DNA of 64,000 nt from Ectothiorhodospira mobilis (GCF_900114895.1 NZ_FOUO01000003.1:62001-126000), one strand, 5' to 3'. Shown: positions 26,962 to 44,143, counted from the first letter of the stretch. Notes: a model not told the origin generated them from the sequence alone. Numbers and translations: made by a program.

Positions 26962-28020
26962 ATGAGTCGATCCCAACGCGCCAACGAACCCCCCCTCAAC
27001 GACCGCGCCCGCCGGTTGTTGCGGGCCCTGGTGGAGAACTATGTCCAGGAGGGTCAGCCGGTGGGGTCGCGCACCCTGGCGCGCACCTGCGGGCTGGACC
27101 TGAGCCCCGCCTCCATCCGCAACGTCATGGCGGACCTGGAGGAGATGGGTCTGGTCAGTTCCCCGCATACCTCGGCGGGGCGGGTGCCCACCCCCCGGGG
27201 GTACCGCCTCTTCGTGGACTCGCTGCTGGAGGTGAAGCCCCTGGACAGCCACGAGGTGCGTCTGCTCAAGGAGCGTCTGAGCCCGGAGATGGACACCCGC
27301 TCCCTGGTGGAGTCGGCCTCGGACCTGCTCTCGGCGGTGACCCAGATGGCGGGCATGGTGCGGGTGCCCAAGCGGGATCACGCCGCCCTGTGCCAGATCG
27401 AGTTCCTCAAGCTCTCCGGGCGCCAGGTGCTGGCCATCCTGGTGATGAACAAGAACGAGGTGCAGAACCGCATCCTGCAGCTGGACCGGGACTATACCCA
27501 CAGCGAGCTGCAGCAGATGGCCAACTACCTGAACGAGCACCTGGCGGGACTGGACCTGCGCCAGGCGCGGGAGCAGATCCTGCAGGAGATGAAGGCGGTG
27601 CGCGAGCATATGAACACCCTCATGCTCGCCGCCATCCAACTGGGGGAACGGGCCTTTTGCGACGAGGACCGGGATGAGCAGGTGGTGTTCACCGGTCAGA
27701 CCCATCTCATGGGCTATGCCGAACTCTCCAGCGTGGACAAATTGCGCAACCTCTTCGAGGCCTTCAACCAGAAGCGGGACCTGCTCGGCCTGCTGGATAA
27801 CTGCATCCATGCCCAGGGGGTGCAGATCTTCATCGGCCAGGAGTCGGGACATGAGGTGCTGGATGACTGCAGCGTCGTCACGGCCCCCTACCAGGTGGAT
27901 GGTCAGGTGCTGGGGGTGCTGGGGGTCATCGGTCCCACGCGCATGGCCTATGAGCGCGTCATCCCCGTGGTGGATGTGACCGCCAAGCTCCTGGGCGCGG
28001 CCTTGAATTCCAGGAATTGA
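26962..28020 (+). CDS. hrcA: Heat-inducible transcription repressor HrcA
   Basis: Represses CIRCE-bearing chaperone operons at normal temperature and is kept active by GroEL. The 352-residue product has the N-terminal winged-helix domain (RARRLLRALVENYVQEGQPVG, then ASIRNVMADLEEMGLVSSPH and TSAGRVPTPRGYRLFVD) and the dimerisation/GAF-like core. It carries its own CIRCE just upstream, so it is probably autoregulated. Enterobacteria lack HrcA; other gammaproteobacteria such as Xanthomonas have hrcA-grpE-dnaK-dnaJ as seen here. Confidence 0.97.
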   Translation: MSRSQRANEPPLNDRARRLLRALVENYVQEGQPVGSRTLARTCGLDLSPASIRNVMADLEEMGLVSSPHTSAGRVPTPRGYRLFVDSLLEVKPLDSHEVRLLKERLSPEMDTRSLVESASDLLSAVTQMAGMVRVPKRDHAALCQIEFLKLSGRQVLAILVMNKNEVQNRILQLDRDYTHSELQQMANYLNEHLAGLDLRQAREQILQEMKAVREHMNTLMLAAIQLGERAFCDEDRDEQVVFTGQTHLMGYAELSSVDKLRNLFEAFNQKRDLLGLLDNCIHAQGVQIFIGQESGHEVLDDCSVVTAPYQVDGQVLGVLGVIGPTRMAYERVIPVVDVTAKLLGAALNSRN

Positions 28021-28030
28021 TTCCCACATA
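28002..28030 (+). promoter_or_regulatory. Sigma-32-type promoter candidate for grpE
   Basis: CTTGAAT at 28002-28008, a 13-nt spacer and TCCCACATA at 28022-28030 match the sigma-32 consensus well, overlapping the hrcA stop codon and lying about 85 bp before grpE. It would allow grpE-dnaK-dnaJ to be induced without hrcA. Consensus match only. Confidence 0.55.
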
Positions 28031-28113
28031 GGGGGCATCGGGGCAGGCCGGCGGCCCGCGCCGGAAGCCGGCCCTTTGCCGCATGATTCACGCACAGCCG
28101 ATCGGAGTTTTCC

Positions 28114-28704
28114 ATGGCGAACGAGGAACAGACCGACCGCAATCCGGCCCCGGAGGCCCCCGAGGAAGGCCAGGAGCCGCAGCCGGCGGAATTCAATCCC
28201 GCCACCCTGCTCAAGCAGTTGGAGGAGGCCCAGAACGAGGCCCGGGAGCACTGGGACAAGCTGGTACGCGCCCAGGCGGAGCTGGAGAACCTGCGCAAGC
28301 GCATGAAGAAGGACGTGGAGAACGCCCATAAGTATGCGCTGGAGAAATTCGCCAATGAGCTCCTGCCCGTGCGCGACAGCCTGGAGATGGGCGTGGACGC
28401 CGCCCGCGGGGAGACCGACGTGGAAAAGATCCGCGAAGGCACGGAACTGACCCTGAAGATGCTTACGCAGGTGATGGAGAAGCAGGGGATCCAGGAGGTG
28501 ATGCCCGAGGGGGAACGCTTCGATCCGGAGCGCCACCAGGCCATGTCCATGCAGGAGAATGCCGAGCTGGAGCCCAATACGGTGATGACCGTGCTGCAGA
28601 AGGGCTATCTGCTCAATGACCGCCTGCTGCGCCCCGCCATGGTGATCGTCAGCCGTGCCCCGTCGGGGGACGGTCAGCAGGGCGGGGAGGGGCAGGGGGG
28701 TTGA
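28114..28704 (+). CDS. grpE: GrpE nucleotide-exchange factor
   Basis: Releases ADP from DnaK and acts as a thermosensor through its paired helices. The 196-residue product has an acidic, disordered N-terminus (NPAPEAPEEGQEPQPAEF), the long coiled helix (LEEAQNEAREHWDKLVRAQA then ELENLRKRMKKD) and the beta-domain PEGERFDPERHQAM...VMTVLQKGYLLNDRLLRPAMV-type end. ATG 28114 is preceded by GGAG. The dnaK promoter candidate overlaps its stop codon. Confidence 0.96.
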   Translation: MANEEQTDRNPAPEAPEEGQEPQPAEFNPATLLKQLEEAQNEAREHWDKLVRAQAELENLRKRMKKDVENAHKYALEKFANELLPVRDSLEMGVDAARGETDVEKIREGTELTLKMLTQVMEKQGIQEVMPEGERFDPERHQAMSMQENAELEPNTVMTVLQKGYLLNDRLLRPAMVIVSRAPSGDGQQGGEGQGG

Positions 28705-28729
28705 AAAGCGCCGCATCGCCCCCCACCTC
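28701..28729 (+). promoter_or_regulatory. Sigma-32-type promoter candidate for dnaK
   Basis: GTTGAAA/TTGAAAA starting at 28700-28701, a 13-nt spacer and CCCCACCTC at 28721-28729 resemble a heat-shock promoter, 65-90 bp before the dnaK ATG. The -35 element overlaps the grpE stop codon. The spacer equals that of the lon and grpE candidates. Confidence 0.5.
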
Positions 28730-28792
28730 TGCGTCAGGTCCGGAAGCATTCCGTCATTGATTTGAAATTCACGCAAGTTCTGGAGAATCACC

Positions 28793-30733
28793 ATGGGTAA
28801 GACGATCGGTATCGACCTGGGCACCACCAACTCCTGCGTTGCCGTCATGGAAGGGGGGTCCCCCAAGGTCCTGGAGAACGCCGAAGGCGCCCGCACCACC
28901 CCCTCCATCGTGGCCTTCACTGAAGACGGCGAGGTGCTGGTGGGGCAGTCCGCCAAGCGCCAGGCGGTCACCAACGCCGAGAACACCCTGTTCGCCGTCA
29001 AGCGCCTCATCGGCCGCCGCTTCGAGGAGCCGGAGGTGCAAAAGGACATCGACATGGTGCCCTACAAGATCATCAAGGCGGACAACGGCGACGCCTGGGT
29101 GGAGGTGCGCGGCAAGAAGATGGCCCCGCCGGAGATCTCCGCCCGCGTGCTGCAGAAGATGAAGAAGACCGCCGAGGACTACCTGGGTGAAGAGGTCACC
29201 GAGGCGGTGATCACCGTGCCCGCCTACTTCAACGACTCCCAGCGCCAGGCCACCAAGGACGCGGGCAAGATCGCCGGTCTCGAGGTGAAGCGCATCATCA
29301 ACGAGCCCACCGCGGCGGCCCTGGCCTACGGCCTGGACAAGAAGCGCGGCGACCGCAAGGTGGCGGTCTATGACCTGGGCGGCGGCACCTTCGACATCTC
29401 CATCATCGAGATCGCCGAGGTGGACGGGGAGCACCAGTTCGAGGTGCTGGCCACCAACGGGGACACCTTCCTGGGGGGCGAGGACTTCGACACCCGCCTG
29501 ATCGACTACCTGGCCTCCGAGTTCAAGAAGGAGCAGGGCATCGACCTCAAGGGCGATCCCCTGGCCATGCAGCGCCTCAAGGAGGCCGCCGAGAAGGCCA
29601 AGATCGAGCTCTCCTCCAGCCAGCAGACGGAGGTGAACCTGCCCTATATCACGGCCGATAACACCGGGCCCAAGCACCTGAATCTCAAGGTCTCCCGGGC
29701 CAAGCTGGAAGCCCTGGTGGAGGAGCTGATCAAGCGCACCATCGAGCCCTGCAAGATGGCCCTGAAGGACGCCGGCCTGTCCGTGTCCCAGGTGGACGAC
29801 GTGATCCTGGTGGGCGGCCAGACCCGCATGCCCAAGGTGCAGGAGGCGGTGAAGGACTTCTTCGGCAAGGAGCCGCGCCGTGACGTGAACCCCGACGAGG
29901 CCGTGGCCATCGGTGCCGCCATCCAGGCCGGCGTGCTGGGCGGCGATGTCAAGGACGTGCTGCTCCTGGACGTGACCCCGCTGTCTTTGGGTATCGAGAC
30001 CCTGGGCGGCGTCATGACCAAGCTCATCGAGAAGAACACCACCATCCCCACCAAGGCCAACCAGGTGTTCTCCACGGCGGAGGACAACCAGACGGCGGTG
30101 ACGGTGCACGTGTTGCAGGGGGAGCGGGAACAGGCCAGCGCCAACAAGTCCCTGGGCCGTTTCGACCTGACGGACATCCCGCCGGCGCCCCGGGGCGTGC
30201 CGCAGATCGAGGTCACCTTCGACATCGACGCCAACGGCATCCTCCATGTCTCCGCCAAGGACAAGGCCACCGGCAAGGAGAACAAGATCGTCATCAAGGC
30301 CTCCTCGGGGCTGAGCGAGGAGGAGATCGAGCAGATGGTGAAGGACGCGGAGGCCCATGCCGAGGAGGACAAGCGCTTCCAGGAGCTGGTGGCGGCGCGC
30401 AACCAGGCGGACAACCTGATCCATTCCGTGGAGAAGACCCTGGGCGAGATGGGCGATCAGGTGGAGGCCTCGGAGAAGAGCGCCATCGAGTCGGCCATCG
30501 GCGAGCTGCGTGAGGCCATGAAGGGCAGCGACCAGGCGGACATCGAGGCCAAGACCCAGAAGCTGACCGAGGCCTCGGGTAAACTGGCCGAGCGCATGTA
30601 TGCCCAGCAGGGCGCCGAGGGAGCCGCCACCGGCGGCGAGGCTGGTGCCCAGGCCTCCGGCGGCCAGCAGCAATCCGCTCAGGACGATGTGGTGGACGCG
30701 GAGTTCGAGGAAGTGGACGACAAGAAGAAGTGA
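28793..30733 (+). CDS. dnaK: Chaperone protein DnaK (Hsp70)
   Basis: Central ATP-dependent Hsp70 chaperone. The 646-residue product has the actin-like ATPase domain with phosphate-1 motif [18 protein letters not shown], phosphate-2 [15 protein letters not shown] and adenosine motif [14 protein letters not shown]. The interdomain linker [16 protein letters not shown] is followed by the substrate-binding domain and a helical lid. The tail is Gln/Gly/Ala-rich and ends [16 protein letters not shown], the usual Hsp70 C-terminal acidic motif. It lies 88 bp after grpE and 168 bp before dnaJ. Confidence 0.98.
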   Translation: MGKTIGIDLGTTNSCVAVMEGGSPKVLENAEGARTTPSIVAFTEDGEVLVGQSAKRQAVTNAENTLFAVKRLIGRRFEEPEVQKDIDMVPYKIIKADNGDAWVEVRGKKMAPPEISARVLQKMKKTAEDYLGEEVTEAVITVPAYFNDSQRQATKDAGKIAGLEVKRIINEPTAAALAYGLDKKRGDRKVAVYDLGGGTFDISIIEIAEVDGEHQFEVLATNGDTFLGGEDFDTRLIDYLASEFKKEQGIDLKGDPLAMQRLKEAAEKAKIELSSSQQTEVNLPYITADNTGPKHLNLKVSRAKLEALVEELIKRTIEPCKMALKDAGLSVSQVDDVILVGGQTRMPKVQEAVKDFFGKEPRRDVNPDEAVAIGAAIQAGVLGGDVKDVLLLDVTPLSLGIETLGGVMTKLIEKNTTIPTKANQVFSTAEDNQTAVTVHVLQGEREQASANKSLGRFDLTDIPPAPRGVPQIEVTFDIDANGILHVSAKDKATGKENKIVIKASSGLSEEEIEQMVKDAEAHAEEDKRFQELVAARNQADNLIHSVEKTLGEMGDQVEASEKSAIESAIGELREAMKGSDQADIEAKTQKLTEASGKLAERMYAQQGAEGAATGGEAGAQASGGQQQSAQDDVVDAEFEEVDDKKK

Positions 30734-30784
30734 GCCCCAGCGGGGGGCGGGCGGTCCCGTTCCCCGCGCTTGGGGCCGCATCGG

Positions 30785-30810
30785 GCAGGCGGACCCGCGG
30801 GTCCGCCTGC
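30785..30810 (+). other. Perfect 26-bp palindrome between dnaK and dnaJ
   Basis: GCAGGCGGACCCG followed immediately by its exact reverse complement CGGGTCCGCCTGC gives a perfect 13-bp dyad in the 168-bp dnaK-dnaJ gap. There is no T-run. A second imperfect dyad centred on CCCATATGGG lies around 30838-30858. Likely roles are partial termination, an RNase barrier that keeps dnaK message above dnaJ, or a protein-binding site; the sequence does not decide between them. Confidence 0.6.
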
Positions 30811-30901
30811 AGCCGTGAACCCAGGTCCGTTGGCCGGCGGCGCCCCATATGGGCGCTGCTGGCCCGCGGGCTTTACCGTTTCTGAGTGAGCCACGCAGAC
30901 C

Positions 30902-32856
<1,955 letters not shown>

Positions 32857-32884
32857 AGATCCTCCCGCCCGCAGCGGAGCGGCG

Positions 32885-32914
32885 TGGACAGTGGCCAGTG
32901 GAATCGGCTACCAT
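32885..32914 (+). promoter_or_regulatory. Sigma-70 promoter candidate for carAB
   Basis: TGGACA at 32885-32890, an 18-nt spacer and TACCAT at 32909-32914 lie about 90 bp before carA. The -10 is identical to that of hrcA. No attenuator or ARG box is obvious in the leader. Confidence 0.45.
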
Positions 32915-33001
32915 TGAGTTATCCTGACGTTCCCTAGACACGCATCATGGGCTGGCCGGGTGCCTCCGGCCCGCCCCGTTTGCATGCCCGCCGGAGGTCC
33001 C

Positions 33002-34135
33002 TTGAATACCACACCCGCCCTGTTGGCTCTGGAAGATGGCAGTCTGTTTCACGGCATCGCGGTGGGGGTCCAAGGGCTCTCCGTCGGCGAGGTGGTGTTC
33101 AACACCGCCATGACCGGGTACCAGGAGATCCTCACCGATCCCTCCTACTCGGGTCAGCTGGTGACCCTCACCTATCCCCACATCGGCAACACCGGCGTCA
33201 ACCCGGAGGACGAGGAGTCGCCGGCACCGCAGGCGGCGGGGCTGGTGGTGCGGGATGTGCCGCCGCGGATCTCCAGCTGGCGGGCCACGGAGAGCCTGCC
33301 CGAGTACCTGCAGCGCCACGGCGTGGTGGCCATCGCCGGTGTGGACACCCGCCGCCTCACCCGCCTGCTGCGGGAGAAGGGGGCGCAGAACGGCTGCATC
33401 CTGGCCGGCGAGGTGGACGCGGACCGGGCCCTGGCGGCGGCCCGCGGTTTCGCCGGGCTCAAGGGCATGGACCTGGCCTCCCAGGCCACCACGGCGCAGC
33501 CCTACGAGTGGGAGGAGGGCACCTGGGCCCTGGGGCAGGGGCATCGTGCGGCCCCCGAATCCCGCCCCTATCACGTGGTGGCCTATGATTTTGGCACCAA
33601 GCGCAACATGCTGCGCCTGCTGGTGGACCGGGGCTGCCGCGTCACGGTGGTGCCGGCCCGCACCCCGGCCGCGGAGGTGATGGAGTTGAAGCCGGACGGT
33701 GTCCTGCTCTCCAACGGCCCCGGCGACCCGGAGCCCTGTGACTATGCCATCCAGGCCATCCGCGAGCTGCTGGAGGCGCGGGTGCCGGTGTTCGGCATCT
33801 GTCTCGGCCACCAGCTGCTGGGCCTGGCCACCGGTGCTCGCTCCGTGAAGATGAAGTTCGGCCACCACGGCGCCAACCACCCGGTGCAGGACCTGGACAG
33901 CGGGCGGGTGATGATCTCCAGCCAGAACCACGGCTTCGCCCTGGACGAGGGCACCCTGCCGGAGCATGTGCGGCCCACCTTCCGCTCGCTCTTCGACGGT
34001 ACGCTGCAGGGCATCGCACTGACGGACCGTCCGGCGCTGAGCTTCCAGGGCCACCCGGAGGCCAGTCCCGGCCCCGGCGACGTGCTCTCGCAGTTCGACC
34101 GCTTTATCGACATGATGCGGGCCCGGGGCGCCTAG
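33002..34135 (+). CDS. carA: Carbamoyl-phosphate synthase small (glutaminase) subunit
   Basis: Hydrolyses glutamine and channels ammonia to CarB for arginine and pyrimidine synthesis. The protein matches the family from [24 protein letters not shown] 33002 is chosen because GGAGGT lies just before it, giving 377 residues as in Pseudomonas; ATG 32984 or GTG 32960 would add residues without family counterparts. The class I amidotransferase domain has the nucleophile Cys in [13 protein letters not shown] and the His/Glu pair in GHPEASPGP. It is followed by carB after 97 bp. Confidence 0.93.
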   Translation: MNTTPALLALEDGSLFHGIAVGVQGLSVGEVVFNTAMTGYQEILTDPSYSGQLVTLTYPHIGNTGVNPEDEESPAPQAAGLVVRDVPPRISSWRATESLPEYLQRHGVVAIAGVDTRRLTRLLREKGAQNGCILAGEVDADRALAAARGFAGLKGMDLASQATTAQPYEWEEGTWALGQGHRAAPESRPYHVVAYDFGTKRNMLRLLVDRGCRVTVVPARTPAAEVMELKPDGVLLSNGPGDPEPCDYAIQAIRELLEARVPVFGICLGHQLLGLATGARSVKMKFGHHGANHPVQDLDSGRVMISSQNHGFALDEGTLPEHVRPTFRSLFDGTLQGIALTDRPALSFQGHPEASPGPGDVLSQFDRFIDMMRARGA

Positions 34136-34232
34136 CCACGCCGGTCGCCGCCCGTGCGGGACCCCGGATCCGGTCCCGTCCGCCCACCGGTGCATCGCAA
34201 TGCGCCGCGTCGTCCACGGTAAGAAGACTTCC

Positions 34233-37462
<3,230 letters not shown>

Positions 37463-37466
<4 letters not shown>

Positions 37467-37939
37467 GCAAGACGCCACTGACGGTCCGTGGGGCCGAACT
37501 CATCAAGGCCGAATTGCAGCGCCTCAAGAGCGAGGAGCGTCCGCGGGTCATCGCCGCCATCGCCGAGGCCCGCGAGCACGGTGACCTGAAGGAAAACGCG
37601 GAATACCATGCCGCCCGGGAGCAGCAGGGCTTCATCGAGGGGCGCATCCAGGAGCTGGAGAACAAGCTGGCCAACGCCCAGATCATCGACGTGAAGACCC
37701 TCAATGCCGGCGGCAAGGTGGTCTTCGGCGCCACGGTGGAACTGCTGGACCTGGATACCGACAAGGAGGTGAGTTACCAGATCGTGGGGGACGACGAGGC
37801 GGACATCAAGTCGGGTCTGATCTCCGTCAACTCCCCCATCGCCCGGGCCCTCATCGGCAAGGAAGAAGGGGATGAGATCACCTTCAACGCCCCCGGGGGG
37901 GAGAAGCACTACGAGATCGTGGCGGTGAAGTACATCTGA
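37463..37939 (+). CDS. greA: Transcription elongation factor GreA
   Basis: Rescues backtracked RNA polymerase by stimulating transcript cleavage. The 158-residue product has the N-terminal coiled-coil with conserved tip acids ([38 protein letters not shown]) and the C-terminal FKBP-like domain ([35 protein letters not shown]). ATGA overlap with carB implies translational coupling, a common carAB-greA arrangement. Confidence 0.97.
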
Positions 37940-37979
37940 CCGCCCATCCCGGGGCGGGCTGGATCCGTCCCGGGACCCC

Positions 37980-38270
37980 TCAGGGGAGATCGACCCGGGG
38001 TTTTTCCGGGTTGCGCCGGAAGAGGGTGGCCACATGGCCCACCCGCTGCACCAGCAGGGCCCCGGTCTCTTCGCAGATGCGGGCCACCGCCGCGTCCCGT
38101 TGCGCCCGATCCCCCGCCGCCACCTTTACCTTGATCAGTTCGTGATGGTCCAGGGCCCCCTGGATCTCCTCCAGGACCGCCTCGGTGAGGCCGTGGCGCC
38201 CCAGCATCACCACCGGCTTGCGCGCGTGGGCCAGGGTGCGCAGGTGTTTGATCTGTCGGTCATTGAGCAT
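37980..38270 (-). CDS. yhbY: Ribosome assembly RNA-binding protein YhbY (CRM domain)
   Basis: Small KH-like CRM-domain protein that associates with pre-50S ribosomal particles. The 96 residues from ATG 38270 run MLNDRQIKHLRTLAHARKPV, then VMLGRHGLTEAVLEEI, with the conserved HHELIKVKVAAGDR and C-terminal TLFRRNPEKPRVDLP. A longer in-frame extension to 38516 runs antisense to rlmE and was rejected. It is divergent from rlmE across a 97-bp gap, as in E. coli. Confidence 0.95.
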   Translation of the reverse strand: MLNDRQIKHLRTLAHARKPVVMLGRHGLTEAVLEEIQGALDHHELIKVKVAAGDRAQRDAAVARICEETGALLVQRVGHVATLFRRNPEKPRVDLP

Positions 38271-38367
38271 GTGAAGCGTGGTCCCATGGGTGTGCAGAAG
38301 GGGGCGCGAGTCTAGCATGCCGTCGCCACGGCTACAGCCTCCGCCATCACAGGGGAATGAATCCGTC

Positions 38368-38991
38368 ATGTCTCGCAGCAAGAGCAGCAGGCGCTGGCTC
38401 AAAGAGCATTTCAGCGACCGGTATGTGCAGCAGGCCCAGGAATCGGGCTGGCGCTGCCGGGCCGTGTACAAGCTGCAGGAGATCGATACCCGCGACCGCC
38501 TCCTGCGTCCCGGCATGCACGTGCTGGACCTGGGGGCGGCCCCCGGCGGCTGGAGTCAGTACGCCGCCTCCCGCGTCGGGGGTAGCGGGGCCGTGGTGGC
38601 CTCGGACCTGTTGGCCATGGACCCGCTCCCGGGGGTGACCTTCATCCAGGGGGATTTTCGTGAGGAGGCGGTGCTTGCGGCGGTGCTCCAGGCCTTGGGG
38701 GAACGTCCCGCGGACCTGGTGCTCTCGGACATGGCCCCCAACTTCAGCGGCGTGGACGCCGTGGATCAGCCCCGGTCCATGCACCTGGCGGAGCTGGCCC
38801 TGGACACCGCCGAACGCACGTTGAAACCCGGGGGGGACTTCCTGGTCAAACTCTTCCAGGGCGAGGGGTTCGATGCCTACCTGAAGACGCTGCGCAGCCG
38901 GTTCGACAGGGTGCAGATGCGCAAACCGGGGGCCTCGCGCGCCCGCTCCAGGGAGGTCTACGCGTTGGCCAAGGGCCTCAAACTGGTGTAA
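38368..38991 (+). CDS. rlmE: 23S rRNA (uridine-2'-O) methyltransferase RlmE (RrmJ/FtsJ)
   Basis: Heat-shock methyltransferase that 2'-O-methylates U2552 of 23S rRNA in late 50S assembly. From ATG 38368 ([20 protein letters not shown]) it is 207 residues. SAM motif I is [16 protein letters not shown]. The K-D-K-E catalytic set is visible as Lys35, Asp121 ([10 protein letters not shown]), the Lys of [10 protein letters not shown] and Glu of [10 protein letters not shown]. It precedes ftsH by 44 bp, the conserved rlmE-ftsH pair. Confidence 0.96.
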   Translation: MSRSKSSRRWLKEHFSDRYVQQAQESGWRCRAVYKLQEIDTRDRLLRPGMHVLDLGAAPGGWSQYAASRVGGSGAVVASDLLAMDPLPGVTFIQGDFREEAVLAAVLQALGERPADLVLSDMAPNFSGVDAVDQPRSMHLAELALDTAERTLKPGGDFLVKLFQGEGFDAYLKTLRSRFDRVQMRKPGASRARSREVYALAKGLKLV

Positions 38992-39035
38992 GGTCGATTG
39001 CATGGTGCACAAGACGGACAAGTCGAGGTAGACCC

Positions 39036-40949
<1,914 letters not shown>

Positions 40950-41054
40950 GGATTCCCTTCCCGGACCCGTTCCCCATGAAGCCGCCCCGGGCGGCTTCAT
41001 GCGTTGCGAGGCGGCCGTCCAAGGCGGTCCGCACCCTTCAGCAGAGGCCATCCC

Positions 41055-41903
41055 ATGCAGTTTGCCCGTCACTTCGTGGATCTCTCCCGCCCGCGCGTCA
41101 TGGGCATCCTCAACGTCACCCCGGATTCCTTCTCCGATGGCGGCCGTCATGCGGATCTGGGCGCCGCCGTGGAGCGGGCCCGGGCCATGGTGGCGGAGGG
41201 GGCCGATTTCATCGATGTCGGCGGCGAGTCCACGCGCCCGGGGGCCGATGAGGTGCCGGTGGAGGAGGAGTTGCGCCGGGTCCTGCCGGTGATCGAGGCC
41301 CTGGCCGGGGAACTGCCTGTACCCCTGTCCGTGGATACCAGCAAGCCCCAGGTGATGCGCGCCGCCTGCGCAGCCGGGGCCGCATTGATCAACGATGTGC
41401 GCGCCCTGGCCGCCCCCGGGGCCCTGGAGGCCGCGGCGGCCTGCGGGGTCCCGGTGTGTCTCATGCACATGCAGGGGGCCCCCCGGAGCATGCAGGTCGA
41501 TCCTCGTTACGACGACGTGGTGGCCGAGGTGCGTGCCTTTTTGGCGGAGCGGGTGGCCGCCTGCCGCCGCGTGGGCATCGGCCAGGACCGCCTGCTCCTG
41601 GACCCGGGGTTTGGTTTCGGCAAGACCCTGGATCACAATCTGACCCTGCTGCGCCATCTGAAGACCCTGGCGGTGGACGGCCTGCCGCTGCTGGTGGGGG
41701 TGTCCCGCAAGCGCATGATCGGGGAGATGCTGGGGGACGATCGTCCCCCCGAGGCCCGTGTCCATGGCAGCGTGGCCGCGGCCCTTTGGGCGGCGCAGCG
41801 GGGGGCGGCCATCCTGCGGGTACATGATGTGGCCGCCACACGGGATGCCCTGCGGGTGTTGCAGGCACTGGAGACTGGCAAGGCGGTGCAGGAAGGGGCA
41901 TGA
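41055..41903 (+). CDS. folP: Dihydropteroate synthase
   Basis: Condenses pterin pyrophosphate with p-aminobenzoate in folate synthesis; the sulfonamide target. From ATG 41055 it is 282 residues. Both family signatures are present: [17 protein letters not shown] and the pterin-binding [15 protein letters not shown], plus [14 protein letters not shown] and [11 protein letters not shown]. It lies between ftsH and glmM, as in E. coli, with a 34-bp gap to glmM. Confidence 0.97.
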   Translation: MQFARHFVDLSRPRVMGILNVTPDSFSDGGRHADLGAAVERARAMVAEGADFIDVGGESTRPGADEVPVEEELRRVLPVIEALAGELPVPLSVDTSKPQVMRAACAAGAALINDVRALAAPGALEAAAACGVPVCLMHMQGAPRSMQVDPRYDDVVAEVRAFLAERVAACRRVGIGQDRLLLDPGFGFGKTLDHNLTLLRHLKTLAVDGLPLLVGVSRKRMIGEMLGDDRPPEARVHGSVAAALWAAQRGAAILRVHDVAATRDALRVLQALETGKAVQEGA

Positions 41904-41937
41904 TCCCGTCGGCCCCCGCATCAGGAGAGCAGATCAG

Positions 41938-43299
41938 ATGACCCAGCAACGCAGATATTTCGGTACCGATGGCATCCGGGGTCGGGTCGGGGACTTCCCC
42001 ATGACGGCGGATTTCGCCCTGCGCTTGGGCTGGGCGGCGGGCAGGGTCCTGGGCTCCCGGGACGGGGGCCCAGTGCTCATCGGCAAGGACACCCGGGTCT
42101 CCGGCTACCTGTTCGAATCGGCCCTCGAGGCGGGACTGTCCTCCGCCGGGGTGAATATCCGCCTGCTGGGCCCCATGCCCACCCCGGCGGTGGCCTACCT
42201 CACCCGCACCTTCCGCGCCGCGGCGGGTATCGTCATCAGCGCCTCCCACAACCCCTATTACGACAACGGCTTCAAGTTCTTCTCCAGTGCCGGCAGTAAG
42301 CTCCCGGATGCCGTGGAGGAGGCCATTGAGGCCATGCTGGAGCGGCCCATGACCATGGTGGATTCCGCGGAGTTGGGTAAGGCCGAGCGGGTGGGGGATG
42401 CCCCGGGGCGTTACATCGAGTTCTGCAAGGGCACCATCCCGCCGGGTACCACGTTGCACGGTCTGAAACTGGTGGTGGACTGCGCCCACGGCGCCACCTA
42501 TGGCGTGGCCCCCCATGTCTTCGAGGAACTGGGGGCCGAGGTGATCCCGGTGGGGGTGGAGCCGGATGGGTTCAACATCAACGACGACTGCGGATCCCTG
42601 CATCCCGAACACATGCGCCGGGCGGTGCTGGAGCATCGCGCGGACCTGGGCATCGCCCTGGACGGGGACGGAGATCGCCTCATCCTGGTGGACGAGCGTG
42701 GCGACACCGTGGACGGGGACCAGGCCCTGTGCATCATCGCCCTGGCCCGCCACCACGACGGCATCCTGCAGGGGGGCGTGGTGGGCACCCTCATGAGCAA
42801 TCTCGGCCTGGAACAGGCCCTGGGGGCCGCCGGCATCCCCTTTCGCCGCGTCAAGGTGGGGGACCGTCACGTCATGGAGGGACTGCAGCGGGAGGGCTGG
42901 CAGTTGGGTGGGGAGTCCTCCGGCCACATCATCTGCCTGGACCGGACCACCACCGGAGACGGCATCGTCTCCGCCCTGCAGGTGCTGCAGGTAATGAGCC
43001 AGACCGGGCGTCCCCTGTCGGAACTGCACCGCGCCATGGAGAAGTACCCGCAGAAACTGGTGAACGTCCCGGTGGCGGCGGATGCCGCCCGCGGGGGTCT
43101 GTTGCAGGGTCGCCTCGTGCAGGAGGCGGTACAGGAGGCGGAATCCGCCCTGGCGGGCCGCGGCCGGGTGCTGCTGCGGCCCTCGGGGACCGAGCCCTTG
43201 GTGCGGGTCATGGTGGAGGGGGGGGACATGGCCCTGGTGGGCCGTCTGGCCCGGGATCTGGCCGACGCCGTGCGCCGCGCGGCGGAGGCGGTGGCCTGA
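41938..43299 (+). CDS. glmM: Phosphoglucosamine mutase GlmM
   Basis: Interconverts glucosamine-6-P and glucosamine-1-P for UDP-GlcNAc, the precursor of peptidoglycan and lipopolysaccharide. From ATG 41938 it is 453 residues. Features are the N-terminal [12 protein letters not shown], the active-site phosphoserine Ser103 in [16 protein letters not shown], the metal-binding loop [11 protein letters not shown], the sugar-binding GGESSGHI and the C-terminal [15 protein letters not shown]. It follows folP in the conserved order. Confidence 0.97.
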   Translation: MTQQRRYFGTDGIRGRVGDFPMTADFALRLGWAAGRVLGSRDGGPVLIGKDTRVSGYLFESALEAGLSSAGVNIRLLGPMPTPAVAYLTRTFRAAAGIVISASHNPYYDNGFKFFSSAGSKLPDAVEEAIEAMLERPMTMVDSAELGKAERVGDAPGRYIEFCKGTIPPGTTLHGLKLVVDCAHGATYGVAPHVFEELGAEVIPVGVEPDGFNINDDCGSLHPEHMRRAVLEHRADLGIALDGDGDRLILVDERGDTVDGDQALCIIALARHHDGILQGGVVGTLMSNLGLEQALGAAGIPFRRVKVGDRHVMEGLQREGWQLGGESSGHIICLDRTTTGDGIVSALQVLQVMSQTGRPLSELHRAMEKYPQKLVNVPVAADAARGGLLQGRLVQEAVQEAESALAGRGRVLLRPSGTEPLVRVMVEGGDMALVGRLARDLADAVRRAAEAVA

Positions 43300-43313
43300 C
43301 CCCTGCGGGGAAA

Positions 43314-43342
43314 TTGATTTATCGGGGCGGCAAAGGTAGCAT
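43314..43342 (+). promoter_or_regulatory. Sigma-70 promoter candidate for tpiA-secG
   Basis: TTGATT at 43314-43319, a 17-nt spacer and TAGCAT at 43337-43342 lie in the 85-bp gap between glmM and tpiA. Each hexamer matches four of six positions. Confidence 0.4.
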
Positions 43343-43384
43343 GCGGCACTTTCCTCGTGGAGGTCCATTTCACGGAGCGGAACC

Positions 43385-44140
43385 ATGCGCACACCCCTGG
43401 TTGCAGGAAACTGGAAGATGAACGGCTCGCACGAGGCCAATCAGGCCCTGATGCGGGAGCTGGCCACGGCGGTGGAGGGTCTGTCCGCCGAGGTGGTGGT
43501 CTGCCCGCCGTTCGTCTACTTGGAGCAGGTGGCCGGCCTGACCGGTCCCGCCATCGGCCTGGGGGCCCAGGACCTGTGCGATCAGGATGCCGGCGCCTAT
43601 ACCGGCGAGGTGTCCGGCGCCATGCTGCGGGATCTGGGATGCCGCTATGGGATCGTCGGCCACTCCGAGCGCCGCACCCTCTATGGCGAGGACGATGCCT
43701 TCGTCGCGCGCAAGTTCTCCGCCGCCCGCCGCCACGGCCTCGTGCCCATCCTGTGCGTGGGCGAGCAGTTGGAGGAACGGGAAGGGGGCATCACCGAGGC
43801 GGTGATCGGCCGCCAGCTGGATGCGGTGCTGGAACTGGAGGGGGTGGCCGCCTTTGGCAATGCAGTCATCGCCTATGAGCCGGTCTGGGCCATCGGTACC
43901 GGCCGCACGGCCACACCGGAACAGGCCCAGGAGGTGCATGCCTTCATCCGCGGCCGCCTCGAGGCCCTGGACGCCTCCGTGGCGGCCCGAGTGCGGATCC
44001 TCTACGGGGGCAGCGTCAAGGCCGATAATGCGGCCGAACTCTTCGCCGGGCCGGACATCGATGGTGGCCTGATCGGCGGGGCCTCACTCAAGGCCGCGGA
44101 CTTCCTTGCCATCTGCAGGGCCGCGGACCAGGCGGGATGA
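43385..44140 (+). CDS. tpiA: Triosephosphate isomerase
   Basis: Interconverts dihydroxyacetone phosphate and glyceraldehyde-3-phosphate. The 251-residue product has the catalytic set Lys11 (AGNWKMNG), His93 (VGHSERR) and Glu165 (AYEPVWAIGTG), plus the phosphate-binding LYGGSVKADNAAELF. ATG 43385 is preceded by GGAG. It lies 3 bp before secG; tpiA-secG or glmM-secG adjacency is common in gammaproteobacteria. Confidence 0.98.
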   Translation: MRTPLVAGNWKMNGSHEANQALMRELATAVEGLSAEVVVCPPFVYLEQVAGLTGPAIGLGAQDLCDQDAGAYTGEVSGAMLRDLGCRYGIVGHSERRTLYGEDDAFVARKFSAARRHGLVPILCVGEQLEEREGGITEAVIGRQLDAVLELEGVAAFGNAVIAYEPVWAIGTGRTATPEQAQEVHAFIRGRLEALDASVAARVRILYGGSVKADNAAELFAGPDIDGGLIGGASLKAADFLAICRAADQAG

Positions 44141-44143
44141 TCC

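Noticed and set aside
38271-38516. An 82-codon N-terminal extension of YhbY
   Set aside because: It overlaps rlmE in antisense; YhbY homologues begin at the MLNDRQ start and are about 97 residues.
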